The notes under the pieces: model-generated
The model's database searches: none
Told to the model about the DNA's origin: nothing
The model's input: only the letters and a program-made list of their open reading frames with translations
Shown here: positions 22,794 to 34,533 of the stretch, one piece after another
Numbering within the stretch: the stretch's first letter is position 1
Layout of the letters: each line of letters starts with the position of its first letter
Assembly: GCA_023678885.1 (NCBI GenBank)
Contig: CM042966.1
Location: 22,396,028 to 22,460,027 of the forward strand
Origin: Pogostemon cablin
Taxonomy: Eukaryota; Streptophyta; Magnoliopsida; Lamiales; Lamiaceae
Direction: 5' to 3'
Length of the DNA stretch: 64,000 nt
Program-made: the position numbers and the translations under genes

Positions 22794-24060
22794 CATTAAA
22801 TGTAAATTTCAAGGATAAAATAACACATGAACCACAAATTATAACCGCAAGAGTGAAATTATAATTATAATTTAAGAATTAATTAAATTAATATAAATTT
22901 TAAGAATAAAATAATACATGAACAACAATAAAAAATACATCATAAAATACAAAAATATATATAATTATCCTTCAATTATATTTAATAATTTAATTAAAAA
23001 AATAATACTGTGAGCCGATCTGACCGATCTCATCCTAATATGTGTCTTTATGTATATTGTATTACAAATTGTTACTGAGTAGTATTTTTTTAAACTTTTG
23101 ATGACTTTTGTAAATCAAATTTCATTTTCAAAACTGAAAAAGACATTGCATTATTGTTTGAGAAACACTCGTATAAAATAGGAATAATTTCATGAAACAG
23201 ATAAAAATTATAATATTTTATTATAAAATATACTTAGTTAATGAAATTAATGAATAGTGATAGTTATACAATAAATTATTTTATGGATAATTTATAATAT
23301 ATACAAAGCTAATAATATTTTAAATAAAAAATATAATATTTTTAATAAAACGTGATTAAAAAAACATTAAAAAAATCCACAAGTAAATGTTTCTTTGCAC
23401 CCACATCAACCGGAAACTTAAACACACAAAATTTAAAACCACACATTCTTACTGTCCCCACCCAAATCATAAATCAACATATAATCCCGAAAAAAAAGAA
23501 AAGAAAGGGATAAGTGGAAGAAAATCATAACTCAACGTATAATACAAAAAAAAAAAAAAAAAGAAAGAAGGACAAGTAGAAGAAGAAAGAGGAAGAAAAA
23601 ATCTCATTCCAAATTTAATTAAATTCCAACCCAAGTTTCAATCATGTTTTGAAGTTTTGAGTTTAGGTTAATTAGTTTTTATATGGATTTGTTGTTTTGA
23701 TAGCATTGGATATGAATTCGGATATTTTGAGATTAAATTAAGAAATGATCATTGTTTCATTTGCGCATGGGATTTGAGATCCCAAATTTTGATAGCTACC
23801 AAAATTTGTAGTGATTTTCAGCTGGTGGGTGTAACGCCTGTAATTAATAATTATGACTTGACTAATATTCATAGCATTTAATAATGAATTACAATAATTA
23901 AATTGTCTCCTAAATAAATGAAAATTAAATGATCATTTTAATCAAAGGTTATATTCAATAAAAACCTTGTCAAATTTGGTATTCGTCATCCGAAAATCAC
24001 ACCATATATCGACAGATATATGACCTTAATCAATCAAATTTTGGCAGTCGCCATTAAAAA
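22794..24060. other. Gene-free AT-rich stretch
   Basis: No supported coding region. Poly-A tracts near 23490-23600; no element ends recognised. Confidence 0.5.
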
Positions 24061-24065
24061 AAACA

Positions 24066-24560
24066 CACAACTAACGACATATTAACTCAAAACTACAAAA
24101 CAATATTGAAAAGGGTAAATCTATTTAGCTTTATTTGATCTAGTTCAACAGTAATTTTATGTCGATCTATTTGGATCAATTTGATCTAGCTCAATGTGTA
24201 AACATGGAAAAGAAAAAAATATTTATTAATTGAAAATCAACTTCAGATTCTCTCTATTATTTTGGTACATCATTTGAGTGGATAGTCCGTCTCACAAATT
24301 ATGATCCGTGAGACGGTCTCACCCAAGACATACCCTTAAAAAAACACAACTAACGATGTATTAACACAAAACTACAAAACAATAGTAAAAAGGGTAAATT
24401 CATTTGGCTTTATTTGATCTAGTTCAACAGTAATTTAATGTTAATCTATTTGGATCAATTTGATCTAGCTCAAATGTGTAAACATGAAAAAGAAAAAATA
24501 TTTATTTTGAATTGAAAATCACCGTTCAGATTCTCTCAATCATTTTGGTACATCATCTTT
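24066..24560 (+). repeat. Tandem duplication, ~279-bp unit
   Basis: The unit starting CACAACTAACGA...TATTAAC at 24066 is repeated from 24345, with the shared phrases CTTTATTTGATCTAGTTCAA and GATCTATTTGGATCAATTTG. The second copy runs to ~24560 and lacks the first unit's GTCCGTCTCACAAATTATG tail. Confidence 0.75.
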
Positions 24561-24735
24561 TATGATACATTGTTGGGTGGATGACATATACAAGAGATAG
24601 GGAAACTATACCCTACAAAAGGAAGCATAAACCCTGTGTACAATGATTGTATTTATTTCCCCTCTTACGTCATCAATCATATAATATGTGTCATAGAAGA
24701 TGATGTACGAAAATGACGCAAAAGTTCCGATATGA
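24535..24735. mobile_element. MITE with GTACATCATCTTCTGTG-type termini
   Basis: TTTTGGTACATCATCTTTTATGATACAT at the left is mirrored by TGTGTCATAGAAGATGATGTACGAAAATGACGC at the right. The same family occurs at 35447-35645 and, in part, at ~7510-7605. Confidence 0.65.
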
Positions 24736-25717
24736 AAAACGAAACATTAATAAAGAATATTAACAAATACTATTGATTCGGATCGAGCTGATTCAAATAG
24801 CATTATCCTATTGAAAATTAGGTAGGAACAGAGTTGAAATTTAAAGGAGTTTCTTTCTTCCTTCTCTTGCTTGTTCATGTTTTTCTGCAATCTTGGGTTT
24901 AAATATTTTTTTTCATTTAATAAATTATTGGTATATATTATTAGTGTGTGTGCACATGTTTTTTTTTTTTTTTGGGAAACATATTATTCGTGTGTGTTGG
25001 ATTGTGGGTGGTTTAAAGTTTGCATGGATGAAGTAAAAATGTAGTAAAATTTTACACCACTTTATAATGTCATTAAATTTAGGTGTGAGCTAGGTTTCTT
25101 TGATATTTTCAATTAATGTATTATTATTAATGGTGATATTGTATACACGTCCTAGTTCTGACCACCACTGCTGAGAGAGTGTTTTTTCCCATCACTTAAT
25201 TAATGTTATAGTATAATGCATCAACTGTAAAAAATATTGTCAGGATGAATAAATACATAAGCTAATTTTTAAAAAAGAATATTTCATATATAAATAATGT
25301 ACAACACAATGAATGAATGTCCTATATATATTTGTGACACACGTAATATGTGTCATTCGTGTTAAGACGAGTAATGCCAGAATAAGAATGAACTAAATAA
25401 TTAATGGAATTGTTGCGTATAAGATTAAAGTTCTAATTTAGAGCTAAAGTTTTACCACATTTCTCCTACAATGCATACTCATTCTATGAAATGACATAGG
25501 ATTTACATGTAATAAGAAATTTGTGAAAAAAAATAAAAAATGTAGGTTGTGCAGAGTGAAGATGATGAATAAAATATATTTTTCACATAAAAATTCATAT
25601 ACACGAATATTATCTCGCATAGATGCCCCAAACCCGATCCGGATACTCCTGGATCCCACCTGAAAATTAAGGCATAAATAAAAGTATTACAATGTACCTC
25701 TAAAGTTATTGTAATAG
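24736..25717. other. Gene-free AT-rich stretch
   Basis: No supported gene. A 71-codon minus-strand frame at 25444-25659 has no recognisable domain and I do not call it. Confidence 0.5.
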
Positions 25718-25925
25718 TACCCCTTTCGTCCGATCATAGGTTCCTATTTGCTTTTCGCAGGTGAATTAAGGAGAATTATTATTTTATTATGTATAGTGGG
25801 TAATAGTATTAGTAGTGAGTGTTGAAACATATGTGAGACCATTTATTAAAAGAGAAAAATTGGAACCTTTAAATGAGACACTCAATATAGTAAAATAGAG
25901 ATCTTTCGGTGGGATGGAGGGAGTA
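25718..25925. mobile_element. Stowaway-like MITE
   Basis: TA-CCCCTTTCGTCCGATCATAGG at the left and CTTTCGGTGGGATGGAGGGAG-TA at the right, with the usual interior (GTGGGTAATAGTATTAGT). Confidence 0.65.
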
Positions 25926-25978
25926 TATAAGTTAAAATTTCTACTCCATTCGTCCCTAATGTAAAGGTATTTATATAC

Positions 25979-26886
25979 TACTTCCTCCGGCTACTTACAA
26001 AGTATCAATTAATTTTACCATTTTGGATGGCCACTTCAAAGGTATCATTTTCCCTTTTTAGTAAAATGGACCTGTTGAGTTTAGAAATTGTGTCATGAGT
26101 ATATATTGCAAAACCATGTTGTGTTTGTTAATCGCATTGCAGGATGTATTTTTGGAAGATAGTGATTGAGATCTACAAGGAAAGAAGATAAATTAAGTCA
26201 TTCATTACAATTACTGATTCCATAATTGAAGGATCTCAAAGTGATTTGATTTGATTGAAATTACTAAGGAAAGAATGCAATGAGATTGAGTTGATTATCG
26301 TGATAAAGATTTTGTTCAATTCATGAAGTCTATTTATTGGAAAGTTGAAGGCCAGAAGAATATTGAGAGAAAATTATTATTGCGTTGTTCTTGATATTTT
26401 TCTTGGTACTATTTTCTTCTTTAGGTGAGAAGTGTTCTTCATGTATTTTCTGTTTCTTTTGTTTAGTTGTTCACTTGTTCCTTCGAGGAGCAGAACTTCT
26501 TGATAGAAGAAAATCTTGAGTGTTTGAGGGTTTTGTAGATCAAGAGGGATTTTTTATCACAAGTCCTAGGGATAGGTCAAAACCAAAGTTAGATTCAAAC
26601 GAGACAAGTAGCTGTAATAAGGTGGTCAAGTTATTGTCAAGAGTCGTGTTGAAGTCTAATGGAAGGTTTTGAGGGAGAGACATGGTCCTCCTTTTTTTAT
26701 TTCAAAATGTTCTATTACATGGAAGTTATACACTTGTTCGTAGAACATCAGTTTTAAGTTTTACAAGACCCACACATGGCTCACCACATCCCTCTAATAC
26801 AACTACCCACTACACATATAATAACAATACTCCTTAATCCGCGTGCAAAAAGAAAATAGGTACCTTGTAAGTGGCCGAAAGGAGTA
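25979..26886. mobile_element. Stowaway-like MITE split by a solo LTR
   Basis: The left half starts TA-CTTCCTCCGGCTACTTACAAAG; the right half resumes ACCCACACATGGCTCACCACATCC and ends CTTGTAAGTGGCCGAAAGGAG-TA. Removing 26073-26765 and one target copy restores a normal-sized MITE. Confidence 0.65.
26073..26765. mobile_element. Probable copia-like solo LTR (693 bp) nested in a Stowaway MITE
   Basis: The insert starts TGTTGAGTTTAG and ends GTTTTACA, the TG...CA form. It is flanked by GGACC (26068-26072) and AGACC (26766-26770), a 5-bp target duplication with one mismatch. The interior has no long reading frame. The TGTTGAG start suggests Ty1/copia, but family assignment is weak. Confidence 0.55.
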
Positions 26887-27070
26887 TATATTTTTGTTTT
26901 GCACGTTGTTAAGGGATATTTCCTTTGTCTCATTTCAAATTTTACATTTGTTTTTTGTACGAAAATTAAGAAACATAATATTTTAACATGAATTGAGGTG
27001 AGAGAAATAATATTTTAATGTATAGCGGGTAGTTGTATTAATGTTGTATGAAGGTCCCATATAAATATAT

Positions 27071-27144
27071 TACTCCCTCCGTCCCAGTAATTGCAGCAAT
27101 TCCCTCTCAGCGAATTGTTCGCAATTATTGGGACGGAGGGAGTA
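27071..27144. mobile_element. Minimal Stowaway MITE (74 bp), nested in an older one
   Basis: TA-CTCCCTCCGTCCCAGTAATTG and CAATTATTGGGACGGAGGGAG-TA form a nearly complete hairpin. It sits inside a more degraded Stowaway-like copy (~26922-27242) that ends GAAACGGGACGGATGG. Confidence 0.8.
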
Positions 27145-27298
27145 ATTGTTTTATTTGAGTCTCAACTACCAAAAAGAAAATGTAAAGATTGAAATATTAC
27201 GCTCAAATTGAAAATAAATAAATATTGAAACGGGACGGATGGTGGGTTGAAAGATATAATATTTAATGTAAAGTGTGTTGGTGTATTAGTGTTAGATG

Positions 27299-27706
27299 CA
27301 CTACAAAAAAATTATTTTTTAACAATGGAATATTCTGTTGCTAAAAGCCTTAATTCCATTATTAAATTGGCTTACTAACGGATTAACAACGGATTTCGTT
27401 GGTAAAATTTCGTTGCTAAAGTGGTGGTTGGTAAATTTTTAGCAATGAAAAATCAATTCCATTGGTAAATAATTCCGTTGGTAATCCGTTTCTAATAATT
27501 CCGTTGATAATTTATATAATGATTCCCTTGCTAATCCGTTGGTAATTAACAACAGATTGAATTCCGTTACTAAAATAGAGAATAAATCCATTGACATTTC
27601 ATTGCTAAAACAAAAATGTCATTTTTGTTGTTAATCCAATGGTAATTATCAACGGATTAAATTCCGTTGGTTGGTAAATTCGGTTGCTAATTTTTTTTTT
27701 GTAGTG
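27299..27706. mobile_element. CACTA-type MITE with internal CCGTTG(G/C)TAA repeats
   Basis: Ends CACTACAAAAAAA and TTTTTTTGTAGTG are the CACTA (En/Spm) signature. A 3-bp target duplication ATG flanks them (27296-27298, 27707-27709). About a dozen copies of CCGTTGGTAA/CCGTTGCTAA, some inverted, fill the interior and resemble subterminal transposase-binding repeats. Confidence 0.82.
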
Positions 27707-27966
27707 ATGTGGGTCCATGATAATATATTGATTGTTTTAAATAGGTTCCATATATCAAAAAGAGAAAAGTAAAGATTGAAATTAAATGCCAAAAATAAAA
27801 ATATATGAGACGAATAAAATATTATTATTTTATATAAGGTGAGTATTCTATATATATTATCAGTGAGTGATGATCATATAGGATGAGTATGAGGTATTTT
27901 GCTGAAAAAAATTAATATTTTTAGAATCAACTATCATTTCATATATAATATCATTAAATGTATAAC

Positions 27967-29787
27967 TGATTAATCATTTGTAGTCGAGATGACTAATTAA
28001 AGAATTTATCGATCCACAGGGAGGAAGGTACTAGGGTCTAAGTGATCTCATGTTCGTCATAGTATTATAGAGATGATAAAAAAAGGAGATAATCAAGAAA
28101 TGATAACAAAATAAATGGATAGATGAATGGAAGATGGATGAATGAGCCAAGTAGATAGAAATGAGACTAGCAATACTTAAAGCATGGAAAATCTAAGTAT
28201 CATGCAATGAATTCATATGTGTCATAGGTAAAAGACTAAGGGCCAACACTAACCTAAACTCCCTCTCGGAATGAATAGGATATGGAATAATGCTCAATGG
28301 ATTGGTTCTCACTTAAACAATTCCAACTAGGTACTAAGCTTAAATGAGAGTCCCTTCACACTATTAATCAAACTCTCGATCTAATCAATCGAATGTCCTA
28401 TCAAAGGGTTCTAAATTCCAAAAGATTTCTCAATCACTTTACAATTTATAATGCACATGAAGTGTTTGATGAAATTATTCACTTAATTATCCTAAGCATA
28501 TAATTGATTTCTCAATCTAATCACATATCTAGAACAACTAAACACACAAATCAACAAAACAAATCAAGCAATTAATAATCAATTATAGATAATCAATTAA
28601 CCCATTCAACATAATCATTCAATTGCAAAATACCCAAAATTATCCAATACAATTCATATTGCTAATCTCACAAAGGAGATTATCATCTCATAGTCACAAG
28701 GAAATTAACATAGACATTAAACTCCTTACAAACCATAATAAAAAATAAGGTTTCAATACAAAAGTTGGATGAAAACTCCATTGGATGGATCCAATGATGA
28801 TCTTCTTATTCCCTTTGCTATTCTCCTCTCCCCCATGCTTCTCTAGCTAAATGGATGAAGGATTTGATGGTTGGATGATGATAGATGGTAAGGATGAAGA
28901 ATGGATGAAGGTGAAGGTGTAAATGGAGGAAATGGTGTGTGAGGTAGGTGTAAGGGTGAAAACCCTCGACCAAACTGATCTAAAATTGAAGTATTGGGTA
29001 TTTATACCCCTTGGGAAGCTTCTAGAAGGGATCTGATATGTTTCTGATAATGCAGCAGCACGACTCGTGTGCTGCAACACGACCACAGGGTGGCCGTGTA
29101 GGCATTTTTTATGTCAGAAAACGGCCAAGGCTTACAGGGCCGTGTTGCGTAATATGGGTCGTGTGCTGCAACACGACTAGCCGTGTTGGTGCTGCACAGT
29201 CTTACCGTTTCGCACATAACTTCCACATCCAATCTCTGATTTGAGTAATTCTTGCGCTCATGCGATCCTCATTTCCTTGTCTTTCTATCCATATAAAGAT
29301 CTGACAAAACTTTTATCATTTGATAGTATAACAAGTCATGCAAAGTAGTACAACCGTGCTGAGTAGGAACAGCTTGCGCGACGTCACCATTTTAATTATA
29401 ACTTTCTCGTTTGGGCTTCGATTGAAGTGTTTCTTATACCAAAACGATCCTCTTTTCTGTGGCTTTCCAACCATGTATCAAAATTCTAGTTTTGAGCTCC
29501 ACAAGAGCACAAAAAAATTACACAAATTGGACGTGCATTTTTTCAGTATTTTGCTTGATTTGACTCATTCTCCCTCGTTTCAACTCCGAATTGAAATCCA
29601 CTTTTCCCTACATCTTCCTTATCACGTTTAGGATCTATTTTTTGCTAAAAAATCATATGCTTAAGCTCATTCATATATATTTCCAAAAAAATACAAAACA
29701 CAACCAAATAACACATAAATACGGATAACAATATACGAAAATGGACATAAAAAGACAATAAAATTTAGGTAAAAATATCACTCATCA
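27967..29787 (-). mobile_element. Solo LTR (1821 bp), Athila-like family
   Basis: TGATTAATCA...ATCACTCATCA is flanked by a perfect 5-bp duplication ATAAC (27962-27966, 29788-29792), with no internal region, so it is a solo LTR. Sense is minus. Its U3 end (TAGGTAAAAATATCACTCATCA) resembles that of the Athila-like element at 50566-63940. In sense order it has a GC-rich cassette of CGTGTTGCAGCACACG-type palindromes (29050-29205), then a TATA box (GGTATAAATACC, ~29000-29010). The first 520 bp match 1-513 inverted. Confidence 0.85.
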
Positions 29788-29968
29788 ATAACAACGAACT
29801 AATAAATGTATTACAATGTATAAATAAACATATCATACTCTAGAATTTATAAAGGATAAAATTTCACTTTTTTAGTTTCATAATAAGAGTCAAATTTTAT
29901 TTTTATGATTTTGATGATATTATTGGTTCCCTTTTTTTATACATTGATATTCCGTTAATTAAAGTAAT

Positions 29969-30916
29969 GAGAGGGACTAGGGTGCAACCGGTTGTACCAA
30001 TTGAATTGGTACAACCTTGGTCTCCACCCTTCTTAATTAATTCATGCTCCTTCATTAATGTTGTTTTTTATTTTATTTTGAATTTTTTTATTTAAATGAC
30101 TATTATACCCTAAATCATAAATCCTAAGGGATAATTATACCCTAAACCACAAGGGTAAAATTACAATTATACCCTAAACCCTAAATCCTAGGGGATAATT
30201 ATACCCTTAACCACAAGGGTAAAATTAAAATTATACCTTAAAACACAAGGGTAAAATTATAATTATACCCTAAACCCTAAACCCTAGGGAATAATTATAC
30301 CCTAAATCACAAGGGTAAAATTACAATTATATCCTAAACCCTAAACCCTAAGGGATAATTATACCCTAAATCATAAGGGTAAAATTACAATTATACCCTA
30401 AAACCTAAACCCTAAAATAAGAAATGAATTCCTGTACAACCTTCTTCCTTCACCTTCAATGTGTGTTTTCCTCTTTTTTTTTAGTTGTTGCTGTACATTA
30501 CTTTTTTTTTAATTTTAGGGATATAATTGTAATTTTACCCTTGTAGTTTAGGGTATAATATCCCCTAGGGTTTAGGGTTTAGGGTATTATTGTAATTTTA
30601 CCCTTGTGGTTTAGGGTATAATTATCCCCTAGGGTTTAGGGTTTAAGGTATAATAGTAATTTACCCTTGTGGTTTAGGATATAATTATCCCCTAGGGTTT
30701 AGGGTTTAGAGTATAATTGTAATTTTACCCTTGTGGTTTAGGGTATAATTATCCCTTAGGGTTTAGGGTTTAGGGTATAATAGTCATTTAAATAAAAAAA
30801 AATAAAAATAAAAATAAAAAACAACATTAATGAAGGAGCAGAAATTAATTAAGAATGGTGGGGACCAAGGTTGTACCAATTCAATTGGTACAACCGATTG
30901 CACCCTAATCCCTCTC
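29969..30916. mobile_element. Large foldback element with CCCTAAA-like repeat arms (948 bp)
   Basis: GAGAGGGACTAGGGTGCAAC at the left is mirrored by TTGCACCCTAATCCCTCTC at the right. The arms (~29969-30440 and ~30480-30916) are inverted copies. Each has a near-palindrome GGTTGTACCAATT.AATTGGTACAACC, an AT stretch, and four to five units of ~62 bp built on TAAACCCTAAACCCTAGGGG and ACAAGGGTAAAATTACAATT. No clear target duplication was found, so the superfamily is open. Confidence 0.75.
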
Positions 30917-31278
30917 TTAAATGTTAGAACATATTCCTCTTCTTTCTCAAACACAATCCCTAATTTCCTTTCATCAAACCCTTAATCACCGATATTCCCA
31001 ACCAAATTTCACCCCTCTTTTTATTAATTAAAAATGTTACCATTTTTATCCCAAGTATTTATACACACTTTCTATTTTAAAGTATTTCAAGTATTTATAC
31101 TTTATTTTATTAATAATAAAAATACACTATAAATCTTATCTATTTTTATACTTTGTTCATCAATTTCTACAATTTTTTTACACTTTATTAATTCATCTCA
31201 ACAACTTTATTTACTTTTTCTCTATAAATTATCAACTTACCCCTATGTTTTACTTACATTATATATTAAAAAAAATAA
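30917..31278. other. Gene-free AT-rich stretch
   Basis: No coding or element signal recognised. Confidence 0.45.
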
Positions 31279-31547
31279 CACTCCCTCTGCCTCATCCTAA
31301 TAAAATATATTTTCAATTTGGGCGTCCATCGTAATGATTACATTTTCCTCTTTGATATATTGGGACCCACACCAAACAATTAAAATATTTTCATGGGATC
31401 CATTTACAACACTAATACAACTGCTCACTATACATTAAAATATTATTTTTCTTAACTCAATACACATTAAAATACTATATTCTTTAATCCATGAATATTC
31501 TAGTGCAAAAAATAAACGTAACTATTAAAACGGGTTGGAGGAAGTAT
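31279..31547. mobile_element. Stowaway-like MITE, degraded
   Basis: The left end CTCCCTCTGCCTCATCCTAA and the right end AAAACGGGTTGGAGGAAG-TA carry several substitutions. The interior matches other copies (ACACTAATACAACTGCTCACTATACATT). Confidence 0.6.
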
Positions 31548-32262
31548 TTTTTTAATTTACGTGCAGTGCAAACAGACATAACTATGTTGGATGTAGTGAT
31601 ATCATTTTTCTTTAACTATCTTGTAAATTATTTATGAAATAGTAGTTTTGTTAGACTTCATCACTTATCCCTTAAACAAAGTTATTTATAGAATTCATTT
31701 CCCATCCCACACTAAAAGTTATAGAGTTAGGCAACGCTATAAGCACCCAAAGTTTGTGTAATGACACCCAAAAATATTTAAACTTTTTTATAAAAATACA
31801 ATTTTAATACAACAATCAAAATTTACACCATGTACCTCAATTTACTTTATACACCCCATTCATATACCCTCCCAAATAATCACCATATATATAATTAATT
31901 AGCGAGATCTTCTTTAAAGGATATAGAAACCAAAGCGTCCAAGTCTTTATTGGGCAATTGGCATTCACATTGATGGTGGATCCACACATCCCCCACCTTC
32001 ATCAACAATTCTAAAAATATTAAAAATAAAAAATAAATTAACTCCACACAAATTAATTAGATGAAAAAAATAAAAATAATACAAGCTCATATGATGGTGA
32101 ATGACCGAACTAGATGTCATCAGATAGGACAGGTTGGTTTCGCCACTGCCGTGGTAAAGTTTGTCGTCGAGGTAATAAGCACCGATATATTGACTAACCG
32201 TTTCTTCTCACTCCTTTTCGAATTCAATAATGTTGATTGATCGTATATTTCGTTGTAGTTCT
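31548..32262. other. Gene-free stretch before the solo LTR
   Basis: No supported coding region or element ends. Confidence 0.45.
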
Positions 32263-34188
32263 TGATGAGAGTTAAAATAAGCGTATTTTAGTGTCTAATT
32301 TAACACCTTTGTGATGAGATTTATTGTCATATATTAGCACAAGTATCTTATATTTAATATATTTGAGAAAAAGTTGAACTTGAGGTGTTTTATTATTCTT
32401 TAGGTGGAAAAATGATCAAAAGTGCAAAGTTGGAGAAAATGTGCAACTTGTGCATGAATGCTGAAAAATGCACGTCCAAATTTCGTAATTTTTCTGTATT
32501 TTTGTGGAGAGCCACAAAAGAGAGAGTCGTTTTGGCGTAAAGAACACTCAAATCGGATTCCAAACGAGAGAGTTATGATCAAAGTGGTGACGTCGCGCAC
32601 GCTGTACCGAACCGAATGGTTGTGCCACTTTGCATGACTTGTTGCACAGTCAAATGTTGGAGTTTCTATGATTCTTTATATGTATAGAAACCCAAGGAAG
32701 AGAGGATTACGTGAGCGCAAGAATTACTCAAATCGGAGGTCAGATGTTGAAGTTATTTGCGAAATAGTGAGACGGCGCAAGCTTGCTCGACCATGGGAGT
32801 TCGCTCGATCAGAATCATCTTGGTCGAGCGGATGAAGTTTGGTCGAGCAAAATGACCAAATTCTTACAGAAGGTTTGCTCGACTAGGAGGCTTTGCTCGA
32901 CCAAGGAAGGTTTGGTCGAATGGAATGTCGCTGATGCTATTTTTGGTAGTTTCGGGTTTCTTTACTAAATTTGGCGTATGTCTCAGATAAAAGCTCATCC
33001 AAGGTCCATGAGAAGCACTTTACAAGTATAAAAAGGGATGTAGAGCACATCAAAAAGAAGATTGGAAATTTAATCGTATTGGAGAGGAGAAAAGCCACAA
33101 CAATACCACACCCCACAAGGAGGGATCACCCCCAACCATCATCCATATCCTTTCCTCCATCCATCCATCACTTTGAAGATTCGTCTGTGGAATCACGAAG
33201 AGAAGTAAGAGGAGGATTCAAGACGAAGAAGGACATGACGACTCCAACATCTAGGGTTTATTTTGTTTCTTAATTTATCTTATAATTTTCCAGACATCCG
33301 GGTAAGATCTATCCAACACCCATGATTGTTCTTCGTAACACCATGGGCTAGAGCCTTTTTGGTAGAATTAGGGTTTTGAAGGTTTTTACGAATTAATTGA
33401 ACTTTCGTGTGTAAACTTCGTACAACACTACTTGTGAATTTATTTTATATATGATTGTACTTTCTTAATCCATATTCACGGTCACTTTGTGCATCTTCAA
33501 TTGGTATATAGAGTCTGAATATATATCTTGGTTGTAGATTGAGTGCGTTCACCGCTGAACAGGATTCCATGTTATGATTCTAAGTGAGGGGACTCCGAAA
33601 CTTCATTAGAACTATCATATATGAATAGTTATAATTGAATTGAATTCGGGTTATTAAGTAGGATAAAGAGGATAATTTTAAGTACCTGTAAAGGGAGATC
33701 ATATCGGGTTAGAGTACCAATTGGTTAGGGAAATAATTGATACTGATAGTACCTAAAAAGGGGGTGGAATTATATCTCTTGCTCCGAGGTTATTCACACG
33801 TGTTACACGCATGTTCACTTATGTCTATAGAGTAGATATACATGGTTTAGTGATGCGTCCATATTCCACAAGGCAAAGTCGAACATCAACTCACGGAAGG
33901 AAAATTAATTAGTGAAACTGGATTTCCCTAGAGTTACATATTCTCTTACTTGATTCACTTTCATATTCTTCTAAGTGCCTTTATTTTATTTGTTATTTAA
34001 TTTAAGTCTTTTAGTTGTTAGATTAAATCATCAAACTTAATTGCCTAGTCTTAATTAATTTAGTAAATAATTAAATTGATAATACGCCGTCCTTTGGGTT
34101 CGATAATTCACTTGGTCGCTTGCTTAAGCTGCAACTGATATCCTTAATACTTTAGGATTAATTTTGCGTGCAAAGAAAACGCGCATCA
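32263..34188 (+). mobile_element. Solo LTR (1926 bp), Athila-like, second subfamily
   Basis: TGATGAGAGTT...GCGCATCA is flanked by AGTTCT on both sides (32257-32262, 34189-34194). Sense is plus. Segments match the solo LTR at 27967-29787 in inverse, including GCGCAAGAATTACTCAAATC. Downstream of that shared flank the repeat cassette differs: GCTCGACCA/TGGTCGAGC repeated at 32775-32935, followed by a TATA box (~33027). A 100-residue frame (32971-33273) has no known domain and is treated as LTR sequence. Confidence 0.8.
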
Positions 34189-34533
34189 AGTTCTATGTTC
34201 ATACTGTTCTTTCTTATTTAATCTCTCCAATTACATATTGGAACTATTTAAAATTAAATAAATTTGTATAATGTGTGTTTGGGTGAGGTGTGAATTTGTA
34301 AAAAGTAACTTAAAGTGAGTAGTATATAAGTTTGAAGTTTGTAAAAAGTAATTTAAGTGAGTAGTATTTAAGTTGTGTGGAATGGGTAGTGTTACATGCC
34401 TTATTGATTAATTGAGTCACTATGATTAACTTTTTTATTACTTTATCGGATTGAGATGTAGGGATGTTTGGGGTGGGAAATTCCACCTTTACTATCTATA
34501 TTGGGATTAATTTAAATCATTTTTCATAGGAAC

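Noticed and set aside
28847..29244. ORFs within the 27967 solo LTR
   Set aside because: The same effect as above: frames in a GC-rich LTR cassette without family features.
30100..30790. Interstitial telomere tract
   Set aside because: CCCTAAA occurs only once or twice within each ~62-bp unit in a foldback; there is no run of pure heptamers.
32971..33273. 100-residue host ORF
   Set aside because: It lies inside the solo LTR downstream of its TATA box, has a low-complexity composition and no recognised domain.
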